NCBI GenBank assembly: GCA_903861445.1
Contig: CAIOUK010000041.1
Location: 1-13,866 of the forward strand
Direction of reading: 5' to 3'
Source: an uncultured Verrucomicrobia subdivision 3 bacterium
GTDB lineage: Bacteria > Verrucomicrobiota > Verrucomicrobiia > Limisphaerales > UBA11358
DNA: 13,866 nucleotides
How positions within the stretch are numbered: position 1 is the stretch's first letter; each line of letters starts with the position of its first letter. A program made the position numbers and the translations under genes. Under the pieces are notes generated by a model, which saw only the letters and a list, made by a program, of their open reading frames with translations, searched no databases and was not told the origin of the DNA. This document shows positions 5,264 to 13,394 of this stretch, in pieces.

Positions 5264-8200
5264 TCAAGGTTGCCAGAACAATTGGTAGTAAGCCGACGCC
5301 GGCGCATTGCTGCCCAAATCCCCAAACGTGTCCGTCAATTGAAACAGTCCGCCGGCGGGCGCATTGGTGGCGAGCAGCGTCACCCAACTCATCAGATTAG
5401 TGGAACGGCGCACGTTGTAGAGCCAGCCGGAAACGCCGGCAAAATTGACCGTCACGCCGCTGTGGTTGGCGCTGATGCCCTGGATTTGACCGGTTACCGA
5501 CCCAATAACCGTCAGGTTGACCAGTCCCGTGTTGGTGCTAAAGCCGTCAGTGATGAGGTAGCTAAACTGGTCTTTCACATTCGGACTGTTTCCGGGATAG
5601 CTAATTGCAGTGCTATTGGTCGTCAGAGTAATTCCGTTGGTGGTCGTCAAATTAATGGCGAGCAGACTAACTGCATTCGTTCCGCCGCCGTCATTCCAAT
5701 TAGTCGCCAAGTTTGACAGATAAATCAGCACCGCCACGCCCGCCGTGCGCGTGTAGCTGGCGGTCGTCGCCAGCGGGATGGGGACATGGCGGTTGGTCAC
5801 CCAGTTGGAAAATTCCGACGTGTTGTTCGCCGGATCCGTGGCGGTGGCGGTGACCACCCAATTCGTTGGCACGCTGGCCGGCAGGGTGAAGGCGAAATTG
5901 GTGGAACCCGCCGCCAGCGTCAGGTTGGTTTTCCCCAGAAAAACCTGGCCTTCGCCGTAGCCGTTGGTGTTGCCGCTGGGGCTGGCAAAAAATTCCAGCG
6001 CATACGTTTTTCCCGCCCCGCTGTCGAGCGCGCCGCGAATCAGCGTGGCGAAATTGCCCGCCGTGGCGTTCGATAAAATAGGATAATTTTGCAGCCGGTT
6101 GGCGTTGGTCGCAGACACGCCGCTTTCGCCGGGAACATTCGGGTTCACGCCGGCGTTGCCCAGATCAATGCCTAACCGGGCGTTATTATGAATGGCGTTG
6201 CCGCTGATCAAATTGTTGAACGCATTCGTCCGCACCCGCACGCCGGAATAAATAAAAGTGGAAAAGGTTTTGGCGTAGGCAATCTGGTTGGCGGCACCGG
6301 CGACGATACCGCCCAGCACGTTGTTTGTGGAGCCAGAGTCAAATTCAACATTGTTTCCAGTATTGCCCAGCGGACCGACGCCATCCGCTCCCACACCGAA
6401 ATAATTGCCTTGAATGGTATTTTTCGGGGCGTTGGTCAAATAGAGACCGTCATTGTTCCCCGCCACGACGTTGCCGGCACCGGTGGCCGTGCCGCCAATC
6501 AAATTGTTGGTGGAACTTAAAATATCTATGCCATCGTTATTGTTCGCCACCCGATTGGTGCCGGAAAGGTCGGTGCCGATGTAATTTCCTTGAACGACTT
6601 GGGAGCTGCCGCCATTAAAATAAATACCAGCCCGACCGTTGCCGGAAAGCAAATTGCCCGTGCCGCTGGTGACGCCGCCAATCTGATTGCTGCTGGCCGA
6701 GGCCGTTTCAATCGCGTTCCAGGAATTTTGGAGGCTCAATTTGCCGGTGACATCTGTGCCGATGCGGTTGCCTTGAATGACATTCTGCGCGGAGTTAGTC
6801 AGGTAAATGCCGTCGTTGCCGCTGGTCAGCGCGTTGGCATTGTTGCCGGAAATCAGGTTGCCCGCATCCAAAGTCAGCGCGCCCGAATTGGTGCCGCCGA
6901 TTTGGTTATTGGTCACGCTCAAAAGCTCCAAGCCGTCCTGGATGTTACCGCGCGCCAACGTGCCGGAAGCATCCGTGCCAATGTAATTGCCTTGAATGAC
7001 ATTTCCGGTCGTGCCGGCCCCCGTCAAAATCACGCCGTTGTAACCATTGCCCGAAATCACATTCCGCGTGGCGCTGGCCGTGCCGCCGATTTGATTGGCC
7101 GCCGCGCCGGAGATTTCCACGCCCGCATTGCCATTGCCTAAAATATTGGTGCCGGTTTTGTCCAGCCCGATCAGGTTGCCGGCAACCTGATTGCCTTTCG
7201 CGCTGCCGTTCGTGCCCAACAGCCAGACGCCAATCTGGCCGTTGCCGGCAATGACGTTGCCGCTGCCCTTGTTCTTCCCACCAATCGTGTTGGTGACGCC
7301 TTGCACCACCACGCCCGCCAACAGATTCGACACGGCGCGCAAGCCGGTGAGGTCGGTGCCGATGTAATTTCCAGCCACGAGATTGAACGCGTCGTTGGTC
7401 TGTTCAATGGCCACGCCATTCAGCGTGTTGCCGGAAATGACATTGCCCGCGCCGCTGGCAGAACCGCCGATGTTATTGCTGGAACTGCCGGCAATGGAAA
7501 CGCCATTAAAGCCATTGGCAATCGCATTCGTGCCGGCGGCGGAAAGGCCGATGAAGTTGCCTTGCACCGTCGTTCCACTCGCGCCGCCGGTGAGAAAAAT
7601 ACCGTCTTGCGTGTTGCCGGAAATCACATTGCCGTTACCAGTATTGCGATCGCCGATTTGATTGCCGCTGCCGCCGGAAACCGTCACGCCCGCGTAAGTG
7701 TTCGCGAGCCGCCAGCGGCCCCCGGCATCCGTGCCGATGAAATTCCCGATGACGGTATTTGAATTGGCTCCGCTGCCAGCGATAAAAATTCCGATCTGGG
7801 CGTTGCCGGAAATCACGTTGCTTGGGCCGATGGTGTTGGCCGATGCCAGATTATTAATCTGGATGCCGTTGGTGCTGTTGGCCAGCGCATTCGTGCCGCG
7901 AATGTCCGTGCCGATGTAATTTCCCTCAATAATATTTCCTGTGGCTCCGCTGCCGCTCAAGAGAATGCCAGCTTGACCGTTTCCGGAAATGACATTGCGC
8001 GCCGCCCCCGTCGTGCCGCCGATGAGGTTGCCCTGACTCGTCACCAAAATACCGTCGCCGAAATTTTTGCGGGCCACCCGACCCGTTGTATCCGTGCCGA
8101 TGAAATTTCCCTGAATGACATTGGAGGCGCTGCTCAACTTGATGCCTTCCACCAGAAACCGGTTAATGGCCAGTCCCATCACCGTGCAACCGGGCGCGTT

Positions 8201-8551
8201 GAGTTGCAAGCCGGACGTCGTGGCTCCGGCGTTGGTGCCGTTGATTTCCACCAGTGGCGTGCCGGTGTAGCCGGTCTGCGTGGTGCCGTCAATCGTCATC
8301 GTGTTCGTGATTACTGGCAGCGCGCTGGCGAGACTGATGGTGAACGGTGACGGGCCGGTGAGGCTGAATCGGATGACATTGATGCCCGCCGTGGTGTTGG
8401 CGTTCGTGATAGCGGCGCGCAGAGAACCGGCTCCGGCATCATTCGTCGTGGTGACGCTGAAGAAATTGGTTTGTCCGCTCGCCGAAAAAGCCAAGGCCAG
8501 CGCCAGCCCAAAAGCAACGGCCAGACGGCGGAAGAAAAACGGGTTTGGCAT
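5264..8551 (-). CDS. Large secreted right-handed parallel beta-helix protein
   Basis: 1095 residues. Signal peptide 1-27 (hydrophobic core AVAFGLALALAFSASG). Residues 30-120 form a CSLREA-like N-terminal cap: FSVTTTNDAGAGSLRAAITNAN, then TIDGTTQTGYTGTPLVEING. From about 144 to 740 there are ten long repeats, each with GN(Y/F/L)IGTD...G...N..(D/A)GV, N.IGG and NVISGN...GI (period about 62-68 residues). These build stacked beta-helix coils. Residues 780-922 match the segment that commonly follows such repeats (LGIDLGN, YALEFFASPSG, ATDPANNTSEFSN). The C-terminus (1015-1095, YNVRRSTNLMSWVTL) is a small beta-domain seen in many verrucomicrobial secreted proteins. It follows the TPR gene by 60 bp and is probably co-transcribed with it. 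Surface adhesion or polysaccharide binding or modification is plausible; no catalytic residues can be named. Confidence 0.85.
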   Translation of the reverse strand: MPNPFFFRRLAVAFGLALALAFSASGQTNFFSVTTTNDAGAGSLRAAITNANTTAGINVIRFSLTGPSPFTISLASALPVITNTMTIDGTTQTGYTGTPLVEINGTNAGATTSGLQLNAPGCTVMGLAINRFLVEGIKLSSASNVIQGNFIGTDTTGRVARKNFGDGILVTSQGNLIGGTTGAARNVISGNGQAGILLSGSGATGNIIEGNYIGTDIRGTNALANSTNGIQINNLASANTIGPSNVISGNAQIGIFIAGSGANSNTVIGNFIGTDAGGRWRLANTYAGVTVSGGSGNQIGDRNTGNGNVISGNTQDGIFLTGGASGTTVQGNFIGLSAAGTNAIANGFNGVSIAGSSSNNIGGSASGAGNVISGNTLNGVAIEQTNDAFNLVAGNYIGTDLTGLRAVSNLLAGVVVQGVTNTIGGKNKGSGNVIAGNGQIGVWLLGTNGSAKGNQVAGNLIGLDKTGTNILGNGNAGVEISGAAANQIGGTASATRNVISGNGYNGVILTGAGTTGNVIQGNYIGTDASGTLARGNIQDGLELLSVTNNQIGGTNSGALTLDAGNLISGNNANALTSGNDGIYLTNSAQNVIQGNRIGTDVTGKLSLQNSWNAIETASASSNQIGGVTSGTGNLLSGNGRAGIYFNGGSSQVVQGNYIGTDLSGTNRVANNNDGIDILSSTNNLIGGTATGAGNVVAGNNDGLYLTNAPKNTIQGNYFGVGADGVGPLGNTGNNVEFDSGSTNNVLGGIVAGAANQIAYAKTFSTFIYSGVRVRTNAFNNLISGNAIHNNARLGIDLGNAGVNPNVPGESGVSATNANRLQNYPILSNATAGNFATLIRGALDSGAGKTYALEFFASPSGNTNGYGEGQVFLGKTNLTLAAGSTNFAFTLPASVPTNWVVTATATDPANNTSEFSNWVTNRHVPIPLATTASYTRTAGVAVLIYLSNLATNWNDGGGTNAVSLLAINLTTTNGITLTTNSTAISYPGNSPNVKDQFSYLITDGFSTNTGLVNLTVIGSVTGQIQGISANHSGVTVNFAGVSGWLYNVRRSTNLMSWVTLLATNAPAGGLFQLTDTFGDLGSNAPASAYYQLFWQP
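6332..8122 (-). repeat. Ten in-gene repeats of about 190-205 bp encoding beta-helix coils
   Basis: The coding repeats of the 1095-residue protein are visible in the DNA as recurring blocks such as GTGCCGATGTAATTTCC and GTTGCCGGAAATCAC on the plus strand. They are diverged from each other, so they are old duplications kept by structure and not a recent expansion. The large number of open frames in other phases across this span is a by-product of the repeats. Confidence 0.75.
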
Positions 8552-8611
8552 TTGGCGGTCAGCTCGACGGATTGTCCATAAAATAACCCGTCCAAGCCCT
8601 TTCGCAAGCCG

Positions 8612-10303
8612 TCAATGCGGGTCAGGCACCGCCGCCAGCAACGCTTTTTCCTCCGGCAGCAAGCTGGCATCTTTGCGGGCAATGGCCAGATACGGTGCCG
8701 CTTCCGCCGGTTTGCCGGTGCTGGCCAGCAACAGGCCATAATGCAGCGCCACGGCGGACGTGCGCAGTTCCGCTGACGGGAGCGCTTGCATCATCGCCAG
8801 CGCTTCCATGTTGCGACCGCGTAGGTGCAGCGCAAACGCATAGGTTGAGGCGAAGCTGGCGTTGGTCGGAAATTGTTTTTGCAGTTTCGCCGCCAGCACC
8901 TCGGCGGCGAGGGAATCTTTTTTCAGCAAAAGCGACGTGTAGGCAAAATTATTTTGCCAGCCAACCTCGCCGGGAAACGTCGCGGATAATTGCTGGTAAA
9001 TGCGCCATAAGCCGGGTGTGTCGCCGGTCGCGAGGCATTGTTGTTCCAAAGCTTGCGAGAGCCATCGTTCGCGCGGAAATTTTTGCAGCAGCAGCCAGAG
9101 CAAATCCTGCCGCTCGGCGGGGAGTTGCCAGCGCGCGGTCAATTCCAGCAGGCCAATCAGCGCGCCGTAACGGTTGCCGGCATTATCCACGGCGGCGTGC
9201 CAGTTGCCGGCGGTCACGGCGGCTTCGCCTAGTTGCGCCCAGGCGTGGGCTAAAAACGCGAGGCGCAGAAAATTCATTTCCTGCCAGTCGCCGTGGGTGC
9301 AAAAGTCCCGCAGCGCCGGCCAGTCACCCATCGTTTCCAACGCGCTGGCGCGGGCCATGGCCACCATCGGCTGATTGCGAAAACGGGCAGGCAGTTCCGC
9401 GAGCCAGGCGGCGGCTTCGGGTGCCAGTTGGTGGGCTTCCATCCACAGCGCGATTTGAACGGTTCCAGGTAAATTGGTGGCGGTATTTTTTTGCAGCGCC
9501 GCCAGTTGCGCGCTGAAATCGGGGGACGACAAATTTTTAAGGATGTGCAAATGTTGCAGTCGGTCAGCCACCGTCGCTTGCGGCGTGCGCAAAAGTTGTT
9601 CGGAAAAATCTCGCGCGGCGGCCGTTTCCCCCTGCGCGAGTCGGTCGGTGATGAGGCCGCGGAGCGCCGTAGCGGCCAGATTGGTGTCCGTCAGAAACGA
9701 TTGCAAGTTCGCGCGGGCAACAGCGAGTTTATTCGTCTGGGTGGAACTCAAATCAATCAGGGCCAGATTCAAGCGGTAAAGTCGGTTGGTGGGCGCGAGC
9801 CCGGCGGCGGCCGCAAAATGGGCGGCCGCTGCGCCCAATTGCCGCAAGGCCAGTGCATACTCGGCGCTGACCAGATGAAACCTCACGACGTTGGTCGCGG
9901 CCGGCGGCAGATCGAGGAGGATTTGGGCGGTCAGCGGATAGGGGCGACTCTGATAGCGCAACGCGGCTTCGGCCAGCAATAATTTATTTTCAATCGACGG
10001 TGTGGCATCCGCCACTTTTTTACGCCAGTCCAACGTGGTGGGTGATTTGGCGAGATCGGCCAGTTGCGCCATCAACTCGCAGTTGGCGATGTTGGTGGGG
10101 TTTAATTGCAGCACTTGCTGTGCGCTCAAGACGGCACTGCGGTAGTCACCTTTGGCGAACGCAGCCTGGGCGGTGGCCAGCGCCTGATGCTCTTTCAGTT
10201 TCCGGTATTTGGAAAAGCCCGGCCCCACCAACACGGCGACGGCGATGGTGATTCCCACCGCGGTGATTGCCCATTTTTTCCAACGCACAGGAGTTACAGC
10301 CAT
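8612..10303 (-). CDS. Membrane-anchored TPR-repeat protein
   Basis: 563 residues. A short cytosolic start (MAVTPVRWKKW) precedes a single hydrophobic span (12-29). After it a long, mostly helical region rich in Ala, Leu and Gln extends to the C-terminus, probably in the periplasm. TPR-like helix pairs are clear at about 42-72 (AQAAFAKGDYRSAVLSAQQVLQLNPTN) and near the end (LHYGLLLASTGKPAEAAPYLAIARK). Further degenerate repeats lie between, for example LGAAAAHFAAAAGLAPTNRLY. TPR proteins of this form act as scaffolds in envelope and exopolysaccharide machines; I infer such a role from the neighbours only. No lipobox is present. The beta-helix gene follows after 60 bp in the same direction without a terminator. 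No Shine-Dalgarno precedes the ATG at 10303. Confidence 0.8.
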   Translation of the reverse strand: MAVTPVRWKKWAITAVGITIAVAVLVGPGFSKYRKLKEHQALATAQAAFAKGDYRSAVLSAQQVLQLNPTNIANCELMAQLADLAKSPTTLDWRKKVADATPSIENKLLLAEAALRYQSRPYPLTAQILLDLPPAATNVVRFHLVSAEYALALRQLGAAAAHFAAAAGLAPTNRLYRLNLALIDLSSTQTNKLAVARANLQSFLTDTNLAATALRGLITDRLAQGETAAARDFSEQLLRTPQATVADRLQHLHILKNLSSPDFSAQLAALQKNTATNLPGTVQIALWMEAHQLAPEAAAWLAELPARFRNQPMVAMARASALETMGDWPALRDFCTHGDWQEMNFLRLAFLAHAWAQLGEAAVTAGNWHAAVDNAGNRYGALIGLLELTARWQLPAERQDLLWLLLQKFPRERWLSQALEQQCLATGDTPGLWRIYQQLSATFPGEVGWQNNFAYTSLLLKKDSLAAEVLAAKLQKQFPTNASFASTYAFALHLRGRNMEALAMMQALPSAELRTSAVALHYGLLLASTGKPAEAAPYLAIARKDASLLPEEKALLAAVPDPH

Positions 10304-10366
10304 GACTGGAAAATAGAAAAATTATGGCGACGATACAACGAATAACCGACCGACGGTAAAATAAAA

Positions 10367-10395
10367 AGCCCGTCTTTGAGAGCCAAAGACGGGTT
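10367..10395 (-). terminator. Intrinsic terminator of the alanine-rich protein gene
   Basis: CCCGTCTTTG (10369-10378) pairs perfectly with CAAAGACGGG (10384-10393) around a 5-base loop. On the minus strand the stem is followed by a T-rich tract (CTTTTTATTTT). It sits 17 bp past the stop codon of the gene at 10412-11164, and so ends that transcript before the TPR gene. Confidence 0.85.
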
Positions 10396-10411
10396 GTGAA
10401 CAAAAAAATTA

Positions 10412-11164
10412 TCAGTCGTGAGTAACCGGATCCGAGTAATTGCGCGGCCCCGTGACCGGCGTGCCGTTCCCGCCCGGAGTCAAGTTGACCGGCGAATCGG
10501 CGCGAGGTTGATAAGGACCGCTCTGCGTGATTCTGGGAGCGGCCGTGACGGGTAAACCCGATGCCAGCGTCGCTTCCAAACTGCTGCTTGTCGCTTGCGC
10601 GAGCACGAGGCTCACTGAAGGAACGGCGGTTTTGTAAATGGTCAGAGCCTCGGTGATGGCGTCTTTCAAATTCGGCAAGGCCGCTGCGACGCCGGCTAGA
10701 ATTTCCCGCGCGGCGTCGGGAACCACTTCGGCGACCGCTTCAGCGATGGCTTTGTAAGCCGTGGGCACAACTTTGCAAACAGCCTCGACAATTTTGCCGG
10801 CCATTTTCGGTGCGGCCGCGGCGGCGGTTTGGGCAATCAGGGCGGCTTGTTGGGGCAACACGCTCGCAGCGGTGGCGGCCGCGATGGCCGCGACAGATGG
10901 GGTGCCGGCGGCAATGGAACCCACGATGGCGGGCGCGGCGGCGGGATTCAAGCCGACGGCGGCCTTGACTACGTCCACAGTGGTTTGCGCCTGAACATTA
11001 GTATTGGCGGCGGCCACCAGCGCGGCGGCCTTGCCCGGCAGTTCGGCCAGCGGCACGGATTTAAGCAGGCTTAAACTGGAGCTGACGGGCGTGTCGCTGG
11101 CTTGCGCGCAAAAACCAAGGGAAATCAGTAATCCAACGGCTAGAAAGTAGAAGATTTTTTTCAT
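10412..11164 (-). CDS. Secreted alanine-rich protein with exact 15-residue proline-punctuated repeats
   Basis: 250 residues, no recognised family. Signal peptide MKKIFYFLAVGLLISLGFCAQA (1-22). Residues 32-200 are about one-third alanine. Prolines fall at 74, 89, 104, 119, 134, 149 and 164, each exactly 15 residues apart. The unit between them is roughly P-x-x-A-x-x-I-A-x-A-V-A-x-V-(V/L), for example TAYKAIAEAVAEVVP and DAAREILAGVAAALP. An 18-residue step leads to P182. This suggests a chain of short amphipathic helices with proline breaks. The tail (205-250) is Pro/Gly/Thr-rich and likely disordered. It has its own promoter (11191-11219) and terminator, between the TPR gene and the divergent export operon. 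It may be a structural or membrane-associated envelope protein; function unknown. Confidence 0.75.
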   Translation of the reverse strand: MKKIFYFLAVGLLISLGFCAQASDTPVSSSLSLLKSVPLAELPGKAAALVAAANTNVQAQTTVDVVKAAVGLNPAAAPAIVGSIAAGTPSVAAIAAATAASVLPQQAALIAQTAAAAAPKMAGKIVEAVCKVVPTAYKAIAEAVAEVVPDAAREILAGVAAALPNLKDAITEALTIYKTAVPSVSLVLAQATSSSLEATLASGLPVTAAPRITQSGPYQPRADSPVNLTPGGNGTPVTGPRNYSDPVTHD

Positions 11165-11190
11165 GGGCGTGACTTTTAGGATGACATCAA

Positions 11191-11219
11191 ACTCTAGGAT
11201 GTTTGCCCGGAAACGTCAA
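11191..11219 (-). promoter_or_regulatory. Sigma-70-like promoter of the alanine-rich protein gene
   Basis: On the minus strand TTGACG (11219-11214) is separated by exactly 17 bases from TAGAGT (11196-11191). These match the consensus hexamers at 5 of 6 and 4 of 6 positions. The predicted start of transcription, near 11184, gives a leader of about 20 bases before the ATG at 11164. A TAGGATG motif occurs twice here (11177-11183 and 11195-11201 on plus) and could be a regulator site. Confidence 0.5.
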
Positions 11220-11341
11220 CCGGATAGTTAGGTCGGCAGGGCGGCCGTCGCGCTAGGGGATGATTGGGTCTTTGCCGGCATTTTATTTTTACTGGCATTG
11301 GCAGGGGCTTTTGGCACCATAAAATTTCAAAACCGATTTCC

Positions 11342-12643
11342 ATGCTGATTAAAAAATCTCGTTGCCGATTGCCGCTGCCGCTGGCCGGACTGGTTGGGCT
11401 GGGGGTGCTGCTGGGGCAGATGGGATTGCAGGCGCAGGAAGCGTTGCGGATTTCCATGGCGGGAGATCTGGCGGCGGCCTCGCGCAAGCAGGCGGCGAAT
11501 TCCATCGGCTACTATAATCTGCTCTGGGGACCGGTTTCCTTGCGCGCCTCGGCAAATGTTTCCACGGAATACACGGATAATTCCGGCAATTCTTCCCGGG
11601 CGGATGGCGATTTGATTACCCGGCCAAGTATCAACACGGCCTTGCATTGGCCGGTGACCACGCATAACTCGCTGGATGTATCGGTGGGCGCGGGCTATTC
11701 GTTTTATGCCAAGCATTCTGAATTGGATCAGTTTTATTTAAGTCCGAATTCCGGTATCTCCCTGGACGTTTATATCGGCGACTGTGTTTTCAATGTGCAC
11801 GATCGTGCCAGCCTCACCCAAAACACCTACGAAAATCCCACCACGGCCAACGCGGCCAGCTCCAGCTATCTCCAGAATAATGTCGGAATTTCCGGAATGT
11901 GGGATTTGAACAAGGCCTTGCTCAACGTCGGCTATGACCACGCTGATTATATGAGCCTCAACACCACCGCTGGCCAGCCGGATTCCGCCTCAGAAAATTT
12001 CTATCTGAACGCCGGCCTCCGTCCGCGCGAGGAAATTTTGATCGGTGTGGAAGGCGGCTTGGGGCTGGTGAGCTATGATCAAAGTGGGGGCACTAGTTCG
12101 ACGCCCGGCTTGGCTGCCGATGCGATGCAATTGAACGGCGGTTTGTTTTGCTCGCTGCAATTGAGCGAACATTTCAGCGCGCGGCTGGATGGCGGTTACA
12201 CGGTGTATTCGCCGGAAAAGACCGCCGCCGCCGGCACCAATGCGATTAGTGATTCATCGGCATTGTATTTTCAAATGTCGCTGACGCATCAGGTCAACGC
12301 CCATGTCAGCTATTCGTTGTCCCTCGGTCACAGTGTGGATTACGCCTATAACGGCCAGCCGTATGACCGCTATTTTGTGCGGTTGAACCCGAATTGGAAT
12401 TTCATGTATCGCTGGAATCTTGGCACATCTGTTTCCTGGGAACATGGCACGCAGGTGGCCGCCGGCGCGGCTGCCAGCGCATTAAGTTACGACCAATATA
12501 ATTTGGGCTTCAACGTGAACCGCCAGATCACTCAAAAACTGTCGGCGGGGATGTATTATCGCTGGATCATGGAAACCGCCAATCAGGCGAATCTCAATTC
12601 CACCCAAAACATTGTAGGCTTGAGTCTGGCCTACCAGTTCTGA
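11342..12643 (+). CDS. Outer-membrane beta-barrel protein of the polysaccharide export operon
   Basis: 433 residues from the ATG at 11342. The frame is open further upstream (to a TTG at 11264), but only the 11342 start gives a proper signal peptide: MLIKKSRCRL, a hydrophobic core, then LQA|Q at 31-32. The mature part alternates polar and aromatic residues in strands separated by turns rich in Asn, Asp and Gly (SLRASANVSTEYTDN, LDVSVGAGYSFYAKHS, FSARLDGGYTVYSPE, LSAGMYYRWIME). It ends in LSLAYQF, the terminal-Phe signal for outer-membrane barrel assembly. About 18-20 strands would fit. Only 16 bp separate it from the OPX gene, so they are one operon. The likely role is the outer-membrane channel or an accessory for the exported polysaccharide. 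It resembles the barrel proteins seen beside EPS/exosortase loci; no exact family is claimed. Confidence 0.8.
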   Translation: MLIKKSRCRLPLPLAGLVGLGVLLGQMGLQAQEALRISMAGDLAAASRKQAANSIGYYNLLWGPVSLRASANVSTEYTDNSGNSSRADGDLITRPSINTALHWPVTTHNSLDVSVGAGYSFYAKHSELDQFYLSPNSGISLDVYIGDCVFNVHDRASLTQNTYENPTTANAASSSYLQNNVGISGMWDLNKALLNVGYDHADYMSLNTTAGQPDSASENFYLNAGLRPREEILIGVEGGLGLVSYDQSGGTSSTPGLAADAMQLNGGLFCSLQLSEHFSARLDGGYTVYSPEKTAAAGTNAISDSSALYFQMSLTHQVNAHVSYSLSLGHSVDYAYNGQPYDRYFVRLNPNWNFMYRWNLGTSVSWEHGTQVAAGAAASALSYDQYNLGFNVNRQITQKLSAGMYYRWIMETANQANLNSTQNIVGLSLAYQF

Positions 12644-12659
12644 ATAATTGCCACGTCGC

Positions 12660-13370
12660 ATGAGAAAAATCATATTCAGCTGGTTACTGGTCGTGAGCAG
12701 CTTGTCGGCGTTCGCGCAACTGCCGATGCCGTTGCCAGCCAAGCCTGCGTCCGCCGCTCCGGCAGCTGCTTCGGCTCCGGTAGCCGTCGCGGCCAGTCCC
12801 GCCGGCGGCCTGCTCAACGGCTATGTGGCCGATGACACCTACAAGCTGCGCGTGGGCGATACGGTGAGCTTTCAGATTTTGGAGGATCGCAAACTGGGCA
12901 TTCAACTGACGCCCATTCCGTTGGTCGTGGCTGATTCCGGCGAAATTGAAATCAGCTACATTGGCCGCATTAAGGCCGTCGGCAAAACGTCCAAGGAACT
13001 CGCGGCGGACATCAAGGCCGCGCTGGAAAAAGATTATTACAAGCAAGCTACCGTGGTGTTGTCGTTGAACCTCGCCAGCCGCATTCTGGGTCGGGTCTAC
13101 ATTTGGGGGCAGGTGCGTGCCCAAGGTCCGCTGGACATACAGGTCAACGAGAATCTCACGGCGGGGCAGGCCATTCTGCGTGCCGGCGGGTTGGGTGATT
13201 TTGCCAACAAGACTAAAGTGAAAGTGGTGCGTGCCGCCGGCCCCGATGGCCAGAAAAAAGTTTTCGAGTTGAACATGGCGGACATTTTGGAAAAGGGAAA
13301 AATTGAAAAGGATATTTTACTCCAGCCGGATGACTTCATCATTGTCCCCACCCGGTTGATCAATTTTTAA
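12660..13370 (+). CDS. Short Wza/GumB-type polysaccharide export (OPX) protein
   Basis: 236 residues from the ATG at 12660; a TTG four codons earlier is less likely because the signal peptide MRKIIFSWLLVVSSLSAFA|Q begins at this ATG. A Pro/Ala linker (22-50) leads to the polysaccharide biosynthesis/export domain (about 57-137: YKLRVGDTVSFQI, GEIEISYIGRIKAVGKT, LAADIKAALEKDYYKQATV). One SLBB domain follows (about 144-230: GRVYIWGQVRAQGPLDI, LTAGQAILRAGGLGDFANKTKV, LQPDDFIIVP). The protein contains no cysteine at all, so unlike E. coli Wza it cannot be a lipoprotein. It also stops after the SLBB domain and so lacks the C-terminal helix that forms Wza's outer-membrane pore. It would form the periplasmic part of an export conduit, with the barrel encoded just upstream and the Wzz-like protein just downstream. 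Confidence 0.92.
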   Translation: MRKIIFSWLLVVSSLSAFAQLPMPLPAKPASAAPAAASAPVAVAASPAGGLLNGYVADDTYKLRVGDTVSFQILEDRKLGIQLTPIPLVVADSGEIEISYIGRIKAVGKTSKELAADIKAALEKDYYKQATVVLSLNLASRILGRVYIWGQVRAQGPLDIQVNENLTAGQAILRAGGLGDFANKTKVKVVRAAGPDGQKKVFELNMADILEKGKIEKDILLQPDDFIIVPTRLINF

Positions 13371-13394
13371 TTTTGCCATCCGCACTGAATCGTC

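Noticed and set aside
5219..8350. Many plus-strand frames of 60-183 codons and a repeat pattern that might suggest a CRISPR-like array
   Set aside because: The repeats are about 190-205 bp long, diverged, and in perfect register with the beta-helix protein on the minus strand. Both the extra frames and the periodicity are explained by that gene.
8311..9982. Frames on both strands overlapping the TPR gene and the start of the beta-helix gene
   Set aside because: Their products are Arg/Ala/Pro-rich without motifs, whereas the TPR and beta-helix frames have coherent domains and signal or anchor segments.
11291..11323. Possible sigma-54 promoter (TTGGCAGGGGCTTTTGGCA) before the barrel gene
   Set aside because: The GG and GC elements do not have the required spacing, and no good sigma-70 pair fits with the CATAAA box at 11318-11323. 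The promoter of this operon remains unassigned.
11264..11341. Upstream extension of the barrel protein to a TTG start at 11264
   Set aside because: It would put 26 residues ahead of a classic signal peptide that starts at the ATG at 11342.
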